Shown here piece after piece: positions 1 to 8,038 of a stretch of DNA of 37,395 nucleotides (position 1 is the first letter of the stretch; every line of letters begins with the position of its first letter). The stretch comes from an uncultured Ruminococcus sp. Its GTDB lineage: Bacteria > Bacillota > Clostridia > Oscillospirales > Ruminococcaceae. The stretch spans positions 1 through 37,395 of the forward strand of contig UQDR01000020.1 in the NCBI GenBank assembly GCA_900539835.1, given 5' to 3'. Both the position numbers and the translations under genes were made by a program. The notes beneath the pieces were generated by a model. That model was not told the DNA's origin, searched no databases, and saw only the letters and a list, made by a program, of their open reading frames with translations.

Positions 1-31
1 CAAATATACGGGATTTATCGGACTTTTCTGT

Positions 32-107
32 TGGAGCTGCTAACCGGGATCGAACCGGTGACCTCGTCCTTACCAAGGACGTGCTCTGCCTACTGAGCCA
101 TAGCAGC
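32..107 (-). tRNA. tRNA-Thr (anticodon GGU), CCA encoded
   Basis: Read on the minus strand this folds as a complete 76-base cloverleaf. The acceptor stem is GCTGCTA/TAGCAGC, the D stem GCTC/GAGC, the anticodon stem CGTCC/GGACG and the T stem ACCGG/CCGGT with loop TTCGATC. It ends in TCCA, so the CCA tail is encoded. The seven-base anticodon loop TTGGTAA places GGT at positions 34-36, which reads threonine codon ACC. A near-consensus promoter lies directly upstream. No terminator is visible in the 31 bases left after it, so the transcript may continue out of the window. Confidence 0.97.
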
Positions 108-121
108 GTGCCACGACAAAT

Positions 122-150
122 ATTATACATCATATGAATTATTTTGTCAA
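122..150 (-). promoter_or_regulatory. Promoter of the tRNA-Thr gene
   Basis: On the minus strand there is a perfect TTGACA (145-150), a 17-base spacer and a perfect TATAAT (122-127). The expected start site falls a few bases before the tRNA 5' end at 107. This is a full-consensus housekeeping promoter, as expected for a stable RNA gene. Confidence 0.9.
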
Positions 151-212
151 GAGAAATTATATAAAACATGCTGCAATAATTTAATTCTAAAATAGACAAA
201 AAATTAATTAGG

Positions 213-232
213 AGTTATAGATTAATATAACT
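213..232 (-). terminator. Possible weak terminator of the XRE regulator gene
   Basis: The inverted repeat AGTTATA / TATAACT with a six-base loop overlaps the stop codon of the regulator gene. A run of six T (minus strand) follows about nine bases after the stem. The stem is short and AT-rich and the T run is not adjacent, so this is only a possible terminator. Confidence 0.3.
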
Positions 233-464
233 ACTGTTCAAGCTCAAAAAAATAGGATGTATTAAAAAATTCAGGTATAGTTATTGATAATCCGTCACAT
301 AGCTTTTTTATTGTGATAATGCCAATGTTTTTTGCTTTACCATTTACTATATCATTTACTGTAGATTGAGTGACCCCCGATAAAGTGCATAATTTATTTA
401 CAGTTATTCCGTAATGGGCGCAAAGCTCAAGAATACGTTTAGCTACAGCGTCTGAAACATTCAT
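231..464 (-). CDS. Small XRE/Cro-type helix-turn-helix DNA-binding protein
   Basis: The 77-residue protein is essentially one helix-turn-helix domain of the Cro/CI (XRE) type. The recognition part is around residues 24-45 (LCTLSGVTQSTVNDIVNGK), followed by KKLCDGLSITIPEFF, the typical end of this fold. There is no second domain, so it should be a simple DNA-binding regulator. It is divergent from the polysaccharide locus and shares the 356-base gap with the locus promoters, so it may regulate them; that is inference from position. The only strong ribosome site lies 31 bases before the ATG, with a small hairpin and a short reading frame between (see the leader entry). An in-frame CTG or ATT upstream could be a start, but ATG at 464 gives the normal domain length. 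Confidence 0.8.
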   Translation of the reverse strand: MNVSDAVAKRILELCAHYGITVNKLCTLSGVTQSTVNDIVNGKAKNIGIITIKKLCDGLSITIPEFFNTSYFFELEQ

Positions 465-501
465 GTTTATGACAATGCTTCGCAGGGAAGCATATCCTCC
501 T
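465..501 (-). promoter_or_regulatory. Leader of the XRE gene: distant ribosome site, hairpin, 8-codon reading frame
   Basis: On the minus strand AGGAGGAT (501-494) is followed two bases after the AGGAGG core by an ATG. That ATG opens an eight-codon frame (MLPCEALS) ending in TAA at 469-467, two bases before the regulator ATG. The frame contains the inverted repeat GCTTC/GAAGC with a five-base loop (491-477). Either the short frame couples translation, or the hairpin shortens the effective distance between ribosome site and ATG. Both are inference; the sequence elements are directly visible. Confidence 0.4.
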
Positions 502-587
502 ATTATAATGTTAGGATTATTATATTCTGTTCAAAACCCTTAATAAAATAATATCATAGTTCAGTGAAAAATATTGTCGGTAAACCG

Positions 588-616
588 TTGACATTAGTTT
601 GTTTTTATGCTATACT
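588..616 (+). promoter_or_regulatory. Promoter 1 upstream of the polysaccharide locus
   Basis: TTGACA (588-593), a 17-base spacer and TATACT (611-616) make a near-consensus housekeeping promoter facing gmd. It is the most upstream of three tandem promoters in the 356-base gap between the XRE gene and gmd. A transcript from here would carry about 200 bases of leader. Confidence 0.75.
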
Positions 617-641
617 TAAATAAATGGTTTAATATCTATTT

Positions 642-670
642 TTGACTATAAATATCATTTTTTGTAGTAT
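642..670 (+). promoter_or_regulatory. Promoter 2 upstream of the polysaccharide locus (weaker)
   Basis: TTGACT (642-647), a 17-base spacer and TAGTAT (665-670). The -10 box matches consensus at four of six positions, so it is weaker than its neighbours. Its exact 17-base spacing and its place between two better promoters support it. Confidence 0.45.
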
Positions 671-693
671 AGGCGCTGTTTAATGTGTTTACC

Positions 694-722
694 TTGACTT
701 TTGATGATATATATTGTATAAT
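694..722 (+). promoter_or_regulatory. Promoter 3, probably the main promoter of the polysaccharide locus
   Basis: TTGACT (694-699), a 17-base spacer and a perfect TATAAT (717-722), giving a leader of about 90 bases before the gmd start. A further TATAAT at 781-786 lacks a properly spaced -35 box; the nearest, TTGTCA at 754, is 21 bases away. Confidence 0.8.
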
Positions 723-820
723 AATAATGTATATAGTGTGAATAACTATTTGTTTGTCAAGACTTTGTATATTTGGTTTTTATAATCTGAATCATTGTGG
801 TTAAAGGGGATTGGTTTTAA

Positions 821-1861
821 TTGAAGAAAGCATTAATTACAGGTGTAACAGGTCAAGACGGTTCTTATCTTTCTGAGTTGCTTTTGGAAAAGGGCTATGA
901 AGTTCACGGAATGATTAGAAGATCATCAACCGAATATCGTGAGAGAATAGCCCATATTGAGGATAATCCTAATTTTTATCTTCACTATGGGGATTTGTCT
1001 GATTCAATGAGTCTAATGTCAATCATTGGGTCTGTGCGTCCTGACGAAATATATAATCTTGCAGCACAGAGTCATGTTCAGGTGAGCTTTGAGGTTCCGG
1101 AATATACCGCAGATGTAGTGGCTACAGGTGTTCTTCGTGTGTTGGAAGCTGTTCGGCTTTGCGGTCTGTCTGATACATGCCGAATTTATCAGGCGTCAAC
1201 GTCAGAGCTTTACGGAAAAGTGGAAGAGGTGCCTCAGAAGGAAACAACGCCTTTTCATCCTTACAGTCCATATGCTGTTGCAAAACAATACGGCTTTTGG
1301 ATAGTGAAGGAATATCGTGAAGCGTATAATATGTATTGCTGTTCCGGTATTTTATTTAATCACGAATCGGAACGCAGAGGGGAAACTTTTGTAACAAGAA
1401 AAATAAGCCTTGCCGCAGCAAGAATTGCTCAGGGAATTCAGGATAAGCTCTATTTGGGTAACCTTTCTTCGCTTCGTGACTGGGGATATGCAAAGGATTA
1501 TGTTGAGTGCATGTGGCTTATTCTTCAACAGGACAAGCCTGAGGATTTTGTTATTGCAACCGGCGAGCAGCACAGTGTCCGTGAATTTTGTCAGCTTGCT
1601 TTTCATTATGCAGGTATTGAGCTTGAATTTAAAGGCGAAGGTATGAACGAAATTGGTGTAGATAAGGCTACCGGAAAAACTTTGATTGAGGTTTCTCCTG
1701 ATTTTTATCGTCCGACAGACGTTGTTAATCTTTGGGGAGATCCTACAAAGGCTAAGACAACTCTTGGATGGAATCCTACAAAAACAACCTTTGAGCAGCT
1801 TGTTAAAATAATGGTTGAAAACGATATGAAAATAGCTGCTTCTGAAAAAGCAAAGATTTGA
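821..1861 (+). CDS. gmd: GDP-mannose 4,6-dehydratase
   Basis: It converts GDP-D-mannose to GDP-4-keto-6-deoxy-D-mannose, the first step to GDP-L-fucose, in the cytoplasm. The 346-residue short-chain dehydrogenase has the NADP-binding start GVTGQDGSYL (residues 8-17), RRSS after the second strand, the substrate-site NLAAQSHVQVSFE, STSELYGK, the catalytic YxxxK in SPYAVAKQYG, and NHESERRGETFVTRK, all hallmarks of Gmd. The start is TTG at 821, served by AAAGGGGA ten bases before it; no better ATG is nearby. It is the first gene of the locus, 20 bases before the GDP-fucose synthase gene that uses its product. Confidence 0.96.
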   Translation: MKKALITGVTGQDGSYLSELLLEKGYEVHGMIRRSSTEYRERIAHIEDNPNFYLHYGDLSDSMSLMSIIGSVRPDEIYNLAAQSHVQVSFEVPEYTADVVATGVLRVLEAVRLCGLSDTCRIYQASTSELYGKVEEVPQKETTPFHPYSPYAVAKQYGFWIVKEYREAYNMYCCSGILFNHESERRGETFVTRKISLAAARIAQGIQDKLYLGNLSSLRDWGYAKDYVECMWLILQQDKPEDFVIATGEQHSVREFCQLAFHYAGIELEFKGEGMNEIGVDKATGKTLIEVSPDFYRPTDVVNLWGDPTKAKTTLGWNPTKTTFEQLVKIMVENDMKIAASEKAKI

Positions 1862-1880
1862 GTGAATAGAGGTTGTTGTT

Positions 1881-2822
1881 ATGGAGAAAAACGCTAAAAT
1901 ATATGTTGCAGGACACCGAGGAATGGTTGGTTCTGCTATAGTTCGTGCATTGGAAAAACAGGGCTATACAAATATTGTTACACGCACACATAAAGAACTT
2001 GATTTGACAAGACAGGATCAGGTCGAAAAGTTCTTTGCTGAGGAAAAACCTGAGTATGTTTTTCTTGCAGCTGCTAAGGTAGGCGGAATTGTGGCAAATA
2101 GTGAAGCACTCGCTGATTTTATGTATGATAATATGATCCTTGAAATGAATGCAATCAATTCTGCGTGGAAAAATGGTTGTAAAAAGCTGATGTTCTTGGG
2201 ATCAAGCTGTATTTATCCGAGAATGGCGCCACAGCCTATGTCTGAAAGCTGCCTTCTTACAAGCGAGCTTGAAAAGACAAACGAAGCTTATGCGCTGGCT
2301 AAAATCAGCGGTCTGAAATATTGTGAATTTCTTAATCGTCAGTATGGTACGGATTATATTTCAGTAATGCCGACAAATTTATACGGACCAAACGATAACT
2401 ATCATCCGACTCATAGTCACGTATTGCCAGCTCTTATAAGACGTTTTCATGAAGCTAAGATATCAGGTGCTGAGAGCGTTACTTGTTGGGGTGATGGAAC
2501 ACCGCTTCGTGAATTTTTATATGTTGATGACCTTGCAGACGCTTGCGTCTATTTGATGAATACATACAGCGGAAACGAAACTGTAAATTTAGGAACAGGA
2601 AAAGAGCTGACAATAAAAGAACTGACAGAGCTTGTTGCAAAAGTTGTAGGATATGAAGGAGAAATCCTTTGGGATACAAGCAAACCTAACGGAACTCCAA
2701 GAAAGCTTTTAGATGTAAGCAAGCTTGAATCACTGGGCTGGAAGTATAAAACTGAGCTTCCTGAGGGTATAAAGCTTGCATATGAGGACTTTTTAAATAA
2801 TCCTATGAGAGCTGAAAGGTGA
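1881..2822 (+). CDS. fcl: GDP-L-fucose synthase (3,5-epimerase/4-reductase)
   Basis: It turns the Gmd product into GDP-L-fucose using NADPH. The 313-residue protein begins with the family's nucleotide-binding motif AGHRGMVGSAIVRAL (residues 10-24). It has KVGGIVAN, the SSCIYPR segment, NEAYALAKISGLK holding the catalytic YxxxK, and NLYGPNDNYHP with SHVLPALIRRFHEAK, all specific for GDP-fucose synthases. Length is normal for the family. It lies between gmd and the gene making GDP-mannose, so the three form a complete route from mannose-1-phosphate to GDP-fucose. The following gene starts four bases after its stop. Confidence 0.96.
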   Translation: MEKNAKIYVAGHRGMVGSAIVRALEKQGYTNIVTRTHKELDLTRQDQVEKFFAEEKPEYVFLAAAKVGGIVANSEALADFMYDNMILEMNAINSAWKNGCKKLMFLGSSCIYPRMAPQPMSESCLLTSELEKTNEAYALAKISGLKYCEFLNRQYGTDYISVMPTNLYGPNDNYHPTHSHVLPALIRRFHEAKISGAESVTCWGDGTPLREFLYVDDLADACVYLMNTYSGNETVNLGTGKELTIKELTELVAKVVGYEGEILWDTSKPNGTPRKLLDVSKLESLGWKYKTELPEGIKLAYEDFLNNPMRAER

Positions 2823-2826
2823 TTTA

Positions 2827-4134
2827 ATGAATATAATTTTACTGTCCGGCGGCAGCGGTAAGCGTTTATGGCCATTGTCAAATGATATTCGCTCTAAACA
2901 GTTCATAAAAATGTTTAAGAACCCAAACGGCGAATATGAATCTATGGTTCAAAGGGTATATCGTCAGATTAAAAATGTCGACCCTGACGCAAATATAACA
3001 ATTGCTACTAGCAAAAAACAGGTAAGTTCAATACATAATCAGTTAGGCGAAAATGTTTCTGTATGTGTTGAACCTACAAGACGTGATACCTTTCCCGCAA
3101 TCGTTTTAGCTTCTGTATTTTTAAATAGTGAAAAAAATGTAGGTGAGAATGAGGGCGTCATTGTATGCCCTGTTGATCCTTATGTAAGTGCAGATTACTT
3201 TGAGTCGTTTCTTGAGCTTTATGATATGGCAGTGAACGGTGAACATAAACTTACTCTTATGGGAATTGAGCCGACATATCCGTCTGAAAAGTATGGATAT
3301 ATTTTGCCTGAAACAAAAGATATAAAATCGGATGTTTCTTGTTTTATAGAAAAGCCCACTGCAGAAGAAGCTAAAGAATATATTGAGCGTGGTGCTCTTT
3401 GGAACGGCGGTATATTTGCTTTTAAACTGGGATATATACTTGATATCGCAAGAAGTCATTTGGATTTTAAAAGCTATAAAGATGTATTTGACAATTATGA
3501 AAATCTTGATAAGATTTCCTTCGATTATGAAGTAGTAGAAAAGGAAAAATCAATTAAGGTTATGCGTTTTTCAGGGCATTGGAAAGACATTGGTTCTTGG
3601 AATACTTTTGCTGAGGAAATGCATGACAGTGTAATAGGAAAAGCTGTTCTTAATGAAAATTGCGAAAACACAAATGTGGTAAACGAGCTGGATATTCCTG
3701 TTCTTTGTATGGGATGCAAGAATATGATAATCGCTGCAAGCAGTGATGGTATATTAGTTTCTGACAAAGAACAGTCAAGCTATATGAAGCCTTATGTAAA
3801 AGAGTTTAATCAGCAGGTAATGTATGCTGAGAAATCATGGGGCAGCTTTACTGTGCTTGATATTCAGGAAACAAGTATGACAATTCGTATTACATTAATG
3901 CCCGGGCATGGGCTTCATTATCACAGCCATCAGTATCGTGATGAGATCTGGAATGTGATTGAGGGAATCGGCAGAGTAGTTATTGACGGCGAGGAGAAAA
4001 TAGTTAAGTCCGGAGATATTATTACGCTTAAAGCCGGATGTAAACATACGGTTAGAGCAGAAACTGAGCTTAAAATAATTGAGGTTCAAATCGGTTCTGA
4101 TATTGATGTTAAAGATAAGATAAAGTACGAATAA
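2827..4134 (+). CDS. manC: Mannose-1-phosphate guanylyltransferase / mannose-6-phosphate isomerase (type II, ManC-like)
   Basis: The N-terminal nucleotidyltransferase half makes GDP-mannose from GTP and mannose-1-phosphate. It has the pyrophosphorylase signature LSGGSGKRLWPLS (residues 5-17) with SKQF, the conserved VCPVDPYV segment, FIEKP and WNGGIFAF. The C-terminal cupin half (about residues 340-435) has the metal-site pattern HYHSHQYRDEIWNVIEG of type II phosphomannose isomerases, followed by IVKSGDIITLKAG. At 435 residues it is slightly short for the bifunctional family but both halves are present. It feeds gmd; a phosphomannomutase is not present in the window and must be encoded elsewhere. 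Confidence 0.92.
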   Translation: MNIILLSGGSGKRLWPLSNDIRSKQFIKMFKNPNGEYESMVQRVYRQIKNVDPDANITIATSKKQVSSIHNQLGENVSVCVEPTRRDTFPAIVLASVFLNSEKNVGENEGVIVCPVDPYVSADYFESFLELYDMAVNGEHKLTLMGIEPTYPSEKYGYILPETKDIKSDVSCFIEKPTAEEAKEYIERGALWNGGIFAFKLGYILDIARSHLDFKSYKDVFDNYENLDKISFDYEVVEKEKSIKVMRFSGHWKDIGSWNTFAEEMHDSVIGKAVLNENCENTNVVNELDIPVLCMGCKNMIIAASSDGILVSDKEQSSYMKPYVKEFNQQVMYAEKSWGSFTVLDIQETSMTIRITLMPGHGLHYHSHQYRDEIWNVIEGIGRVVIDGEEKIVKSGDIITLKAGCKHTVRAETELKIIEVQIGSDIDVKDKIKYE

Positions 4135-4182
4135 ATACTTTAAAACAAATATTGATAAGATAGATTTTTGAGGTGTATAGAC

Positions 4183-4578
4183 ATGAAAAGAGTAATTACT
4201 TATGGCACTTTTGATTTATTGCATTATGGTCATATAAACCTGTTGCGTCGTGCAAAAGCCTTAGGCGATTATCTTGTGGTAGTGCTTTCTTCAGACGAGT
4301 TTAACTGGAATGAGAAACACAAAAAATGTTACTTCAGTTATGAACAACGAAAAGCTTTATTGGAATCAATTCGATATGTTGACCTTGTTATTCCTGAAAT
4401 GAATTGGGAACAGAAACGAAACGATATGCATGAATATCATATTGATACATTTGTAATGGGTGATGATTGGAAAGGAAAATTTGATTTTCTAAAAGATGAG
4501 GGAGTTGAAGTAGTTTACCTTTCCAGAACTCCGGAAATCAGCACAACACAAATAAAAAATGATTTGAATAAAAAATAA
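4183..4578 (+). CDS. tagD: Glycerol-3-phosphate cytidylyltransferase (TagD-like)
   Basis: It makes CDP-glycerol from CTP and glycerol-3-phosphate, the donor for poly- or mono-glycerophosphate groups on cell-wall polymers. The 131-residue protein has the cytidylyltransferase HxGH motif in GTFDLLHYGHINLLRRA, WNEKHKK and the closing motif RTPEISTTQIK (the usual form is RTxGISTT). I place the start at ATG 4183: GAGGTG lies seven bases before it, and the upstream in-frame TTG at 4168 would put this ribosome site inside the gene. The glycerophosphotransferase two genes downstream (5626) is the expected user of its product. Confidence 0.93.
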   Translation: MKRVITYGTFDLLHYGHINLLRRAKALGDYLVVVLSSDEFNWNEKHKKCYFSYEQRKALLESIRYVDLVIPEMNWEQKRNDMHEYHIDTFVMGDDWKGKFDFLKDEGVEVVYLSRTPEISTTQIKNDLNKK

Positions 4579-4589
4579 GGAGAGCAAGA

Positions 4590-5594
4590 ATGAATTATAT
4601 TATTTTTGGTGGTTCCGGATTTATAGGCACTCATTTGATACATTTACTTAAAAATGAGGTTGTAACAGATAAAGATAAGATTTATGTTTTGGATATAGTA
4701 ATGCCTGGAGAAGAGGGAGTAGTTCCCGGTATAGTTGAGAAGAATGATGGAGTGGAATATATTCGTCTTGATGTAAGAAATCCGATTGATTTTGATTTTG
4801 ACCCAACTAAGGACGATATTATTTTTAACCTTGCTGCTGTACATAGAACTCCCGGTCATGAAGATTATGAGTACTTTGAGACTAATATCAAGGGTGCTGA
4901 AAATGTAGTTGAGTTTGCTGAAAGATACGGCATTAAAAAAATTCTTTTTACAAGTTCAATTGCTCCTTATGGTGCAGCAGAAGAACTTAAAGAAGAAACT
5001 ACATTGCCAACTCCAAATACTCCATATGGAATCAGTAAGCTTGTGGCTGAAAAAATTCATGAAAAATGGCAAGCGGTTGATTCTGAGAGAGAGTTGACTA
5101 TAGTGCGTCCGGGAGTTGTTTACGGAAAAGGCGAGCACGGAAACTTTACAAGACTTTATTGGGGAATAAGAAAACGTTACTTTTTCTATACAGGACGCCG
5201 TGATACAATAAAGGCTTGTATCTATGTAAAGGAACTTGTGCGTTTCATAAAGTATAGAATGATAGACAACAGTTATCCGGGGGTTGATGTATTTAACTGT
5301 ACATTTGAGCCTGCATACAGAATTGATGAAATATGTGAAACTATCATGAAGGCAACAGATATTAAACGACATATTATGCTTATACCAAGTTGTCTTTTGA
5401 TGACAGCAGCAAGAATCTTGGGCCCGATTGGCGGTAAAAAAATTGGTATTCATCCTGCAAGAGTCAAGAAACTGATGATATCAACTAATATCTGTGGAAA
5501 GAAACTTGCGGCCTGCGGCTACAAATTTTATTATACTTTTGAAGAGTCTATCAAAGATTGGTATGATGATTGTGAAAAGCAAGGTCTTTTTTAG
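4590..5594 (+). CDS. NAD-dependent nucleotide-sugar epimerase/dehydratase (extended SDR), substrate unknown
   Basis: This 334-residue extended short-chain dehydrogenase has the NAD-binding motif GGSGFIGTHL (residues 7-16), DVRNP, NLAAVHR, the active-site region TSSIAPYG with the catalytic YxxxK in TPYGISKLVAEK, and RPGVVYG. The C-terminal substrate region (YFFYTGRRDTIKACIYVKELV) does not match GalE, RmlB or Gmd signatures that I recognise, so the sugar is not assigned. It could be a C4 epimerase or a reductase of a polymer sugar. It follows tagD by 11 bases, with AAGGAGAG as ribosome site, and sits in the precursor-making part of the operon. Confidence 0.8.
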   Translation: MNYIIFGGSGFIGTHLIHLLKNEVVTDKDKIYVLDIVMPGEEGVVPGIVEKNDGVEYIRLDVRNPIDFDFDPTKDDIIFNLAAVHRTPGHEDYEYFETNIKGAENVVEFAERYGIKKILFTSSIAPYGAAEELKEETTLPTPNTPYGISKLVAEKIHEKWQAVDSERELTIVRPGVVYGKGEHGNFTRLYWGIRKRYFFYTGRRDTIKACIYVKELVRFIKYRMIDNSYPGVDVFNCTFEPAYRIDEICETIMKATDIKRHIMLIPSCLLMTAARILGPIGGKKIGIHPARVKKLMISTNICGKKLAACGYKFYYTFEESIKDWYDDCEKQGLF

Positions 5595-5625
5595 TAATTA
5601 CGGTTTATAAGGGGAAAAGTATTTT

Positions 5626-6789
5626 ATGCATCGTATAGAGTATATTTTGAAACATAATAAATTTATTCAGCGTGTTTATGTAATAGTGTTTAGTTTGTTT
5701 TTTCGTGTTTTAGGTATATTTATAAAACAAGATAGAAAACAGGTGCTTTTTCAGTCAATGATCGGAAAAACCTTTGGTGATAGTCCCAAAGTGTTATATG
5801 ATGCAATGCGTTCGGATGAGCGATTTAAATCTTTTAAATATGTTTGGGCTTTTGATGATCCTGATAAGTTTGATGTGGAAAATGGACGCAAGGTTAAATT
5901 AAATAGCTTAAAATATTATATTGAATCATTAAAGTCTGGCATATGGATCAGTAATGTCAGCATTGAAAGAGGACTAAAATATAAACCTAAATCAGTTGTA
6001 TATTTAAATACGTGGCACGGAATTCCGATCAAGGTGATAGGAAATGCACAGAAAACCAGAAATGATTATGATTATTCTGATGTAGATTATATGTGTTGTT
6101 CAAGTGATTTTGAACGTGAAATTTTTATAAGAGATTTTAAAATCAAAAACAATGCAATTATAAAATGCGGTATGCCCAGAAATGATGCATTATATTTTGT
6201 TACTGATGAAATGAAAAAGAATATCAGAAAAAAATATAATATACCTGAAAATAAAAAGGTTATCTTATATGCTCCTACGTGGAGAGATAGTACAGACGGG
6301 GGGAATAGTTACCAAATTGCACCTCCCATTAACATAGATTATTGGAAGGAACAATTAGGTGATGAATATATTTTGTTATTCAGAATGCATCATTTGACAA
6401 CTGAGTTATTGGGAATTGAGTTTAATGATTTTGTAAGAAATGTTTCTAATGCGCCTGAAATTAATGAGCTTATGATTATTTCTGATATTCTGTTGTCAGA
6501 TTATTCTGCTACTATTTTCGACTATTCTATTTTAGAAAGACCTATATTTTCTTTTGCATATGATTTAGATTCATATGCTTTTAATCGTGGTTTTTATGAG
6601 GATCTTGAAAAAGACGTACTTCCTAACAGCGTATTTAAAGACGAAGAATCCTTAATCAAGCATATTAAAAATATGGATTATTCAACTGAATGCAAAAAAA
6701 CACGTCAAATCAAACGCAAATATGTTGACGTATCAGGTAATGCCACTAAGGAATGTATGAATTTTATTATCAGTCATATAGATGGGTGA
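5626..6789 (+). CDS. CDP-glycerol glycerophosphotransferase family protein (TagB/TagF-like)
   Basis: It transfers glycerol-phosphate from CDP-glycerol to a sugar or polyol on a membrane-bound intermediate. The 387-residue protein has the family motifs in order: a hydrophobic amphipathic N-terminus (residues 18-33) for membrane contact, LNTWHGIPIK with the catalytic His near residue 131, ILYAPTWRD (213-221), the FRMHH segment (about 252-256), and SDILLSDYSATIFDYS (286-301) binding the donor. Family members are either primases adding one unit (TagB) or polymerases (TagF). The short length and the single copy favour one or a few glycerol-phosphate groups per repeat unit, which is inference. The donor is made by the tagD-like gene at 4183. 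Confidence 0.9.
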   Translation: MHRIEYILKHNKFIQRVYVIVFSLFFRVLGIFIKQDRKQVLFQSMIGKTFGDSPKVLYDAMRSDERFKSFKYVWAFDDPDKFDVENGRKVKLNSLKYYIESLKSGIWISNVSIERGLKYKPKSVVYLNTWHGIPIKVIGNAQKTRNDYDYSDVDYMCCSSDFEREIFIRDFKIKNNAIIKCGMPRNDALYFVTDEMKKNIRKKYNIPENKKVILYAPTWRDSTDGGNSYQIAPPINIDYWKEQLGDEYILLFRMHHLTTELLGIEFNDFVRNVSNAPEINELMIISDILLSDYSATIFDYSILERPIFSFAYDLDSYAFNRGFYEDLEKDVLPNSVFKDEESLIKHIKNMDYSTECKKTRQIKRKYVDVSGNATKECMNFIISHIDG

Positions 6790-6801
6790 GCGGAGAGAAA
6801 A

Positions 6802-8022
6802 ATGAAATTTTTATTTGTATTATACATAGGATTTGATAAACATGGGCCATCAGTACATTTATTGACTGATATTATAGAGCAGACTTTGATTAGTGGACAT
6901 GATGTTGAAATGATTGTTCGTAACAGAGGAGGACAAGATCCTGATGTTCCTTTAAAGCTGCAAAAATATAGAAATCTAACCTGTCATGTTATAAAAGATG
7001 TGAAGCTTGAGAAGAATGCCTTGGTAAAACGTTATTTTGAAGATGTAAAGTATGCTTTTAAGTGCAGAAAAATTTATAAACAACTTAAAGATATTGATGC
7101 GGTATTTTTACAGTCTCATACTTCTCCATTATTTTCTGTGACTTTATTAAAGAAAACACTTAATAAGCCATTATTATTTAATGTACAAAATATTTTTCCT
7201 ATTGATGCTTTAGCTTTAGGTAAACTAAGCAAGCACGGCATTAAAGGAATAATATTTAAAACTTTTAGAAAAATGCAGCAGATTGCTTATCGCAAAGCCG
7301 ATAGAATTGTTACTATATGCGAGGATATGAAGAATACTCTGATCAATGAAAAGGTTTCTCCTGATAAACTTGATGTAGTATATAACTGGAGTTATTCTGA
7401 CGAGCCTTTTATAATAAAAGACGAGGATAATTTATTTCTCAAAACACATAACGTTGATAAAAATAAATTTAGAGTTGTTTTTTCCGGTAATTTGGGTGCT
7501 ATGGTAAATGCTAAGCTAATTGCTGATTCTGCTGAAATAGTTAGCGCTGAAAAAAATATTCATTTTTATATAATTGGTGACGGAAATAATATGCCTGTTT
7601 TGAAGTCACTAATAAATGAAAAAGGATTAACAAATGTATCTTTTTATCCTTATCAACCAGTTGAATTTGCTCCACACAATTATGCTATGGCACATATAAA
7701 TATTAATGCACTTCCGGAAGGTATTGTATATACTTGTATGCCAAGTAAAACAGCAACGTGCTTGAATTGTGCACGTCCAATGATAGTTTCTATGGAGAAA
7801 GAATCTTCTCTCGCAAAATTGCTTGAACAGGTAGATAAATGTACAGTTGTTGATGTTAACGATTCTAAGGGATTCGCAGAGGCGATATTGTTTAATTATA
7901 AAAATAATATTATACAAGATTCTGTTAACTCACGTGAGATATTTAAAAAGCTTTGCTCAAAAAGTAATGCAAAAAAGTATGTTGATATTTTAGAAAAGTG
8001 TGTGTCTGATTGTAACCGTTAA
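6802..8022 (+). CDS. Glycosyltransferase, GT4-like (GT-B fold)
   Basis: The 406-residue protein has a Rossmann-like N-terminal half and a GT4-type C-terminal half. The latter shows VVFSGNLGAM (start of the nucleotide-sugar domain, near residue 228), FYIIGDGNNMPVL, VSFYPYQP and the donor-site region ALPEGIVYTCMPSKTATCLNCARPMIV, which replaces the usual EX7E stretch in the way seen in WbuB-type enzymes. No signal peptide or membrane span is evident, so it acts at the cytoplasmic membrane face on a lipid-linked intermediate. Sugar and linkage cannot be told from sequence. It begins 12 bases after the glycerophosphotransferase gene. Confidence 0.85.
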   Translation: MKFLFVLYIGFDKHGPSVHLLTDIIEQTLISGHDVEMIVRNRGGQDPDVPLKLQKYRNLTCHVIKDVKLEKNALVKRYFEDVKYAFKCRKIYKQLKDIDAVFLQSHTSPLFSVTLLKKTLNKPLLFNVQNIFPIDALALGKLSKHGIKGIIFKTFRKMQQIAYRKADRIVTICEDMKNTLINEKVSPDKLDVVYNWSYSDEPFIIKDEDNLFLKTHNVDKNKFRVVFSGNLGAMVNAKLIADSAEIVSAEKNIHFYIIGDGNNMPVLKSLINEKGLTNVSFYPYQPVEFAPHNYAMAHININALPEGIVYTCMPSKTATCLNCARPMIVSMEKESSLAKLLEQVDKCTVVDVNDSKGFAEAILFNYKNNIIQDSVNSREIFKKLCSKSNAKKYVDILEKCVSDCNR

Positions 8023-8038
8023 TCAGTTAGGAGGTAAA

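Noticed and set aside
32..107. tRNA-Thr as an integration site of a mobile island covering the locus.
   Set aside because: No integrase gene is visible, and I saw no repeat of the tRNA 3' end elsewhere in the window.
231..464. XRE gene as the antitoxin of a toxin-antitoxin pair.
   Set aside because: No small partner gene with its own ribosome site is visible on either side, only the tRNA gene and the promoter region.
781..786. TATAAT just before gmd as a fourth tandem promoter.
   Set aside because: The nearest -35-like box (TTGTCA at 754) is 21 bases away, too far for a standard promoter.
4168..4182. Upstream TTG start for the tagD-like gene.
   Set aside because: It would place the only good ribosome site (GAGGTG) inside the coding region; ATG 4183 is correctly spaced.
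8000..8038. Upstream GTG start of the acyltransferase gene at 8039.
   Set aside because: The AGGAGG at 8029-8034 clearly serves ATG 8039, and the extra 13 residues do not belong to the family fold.
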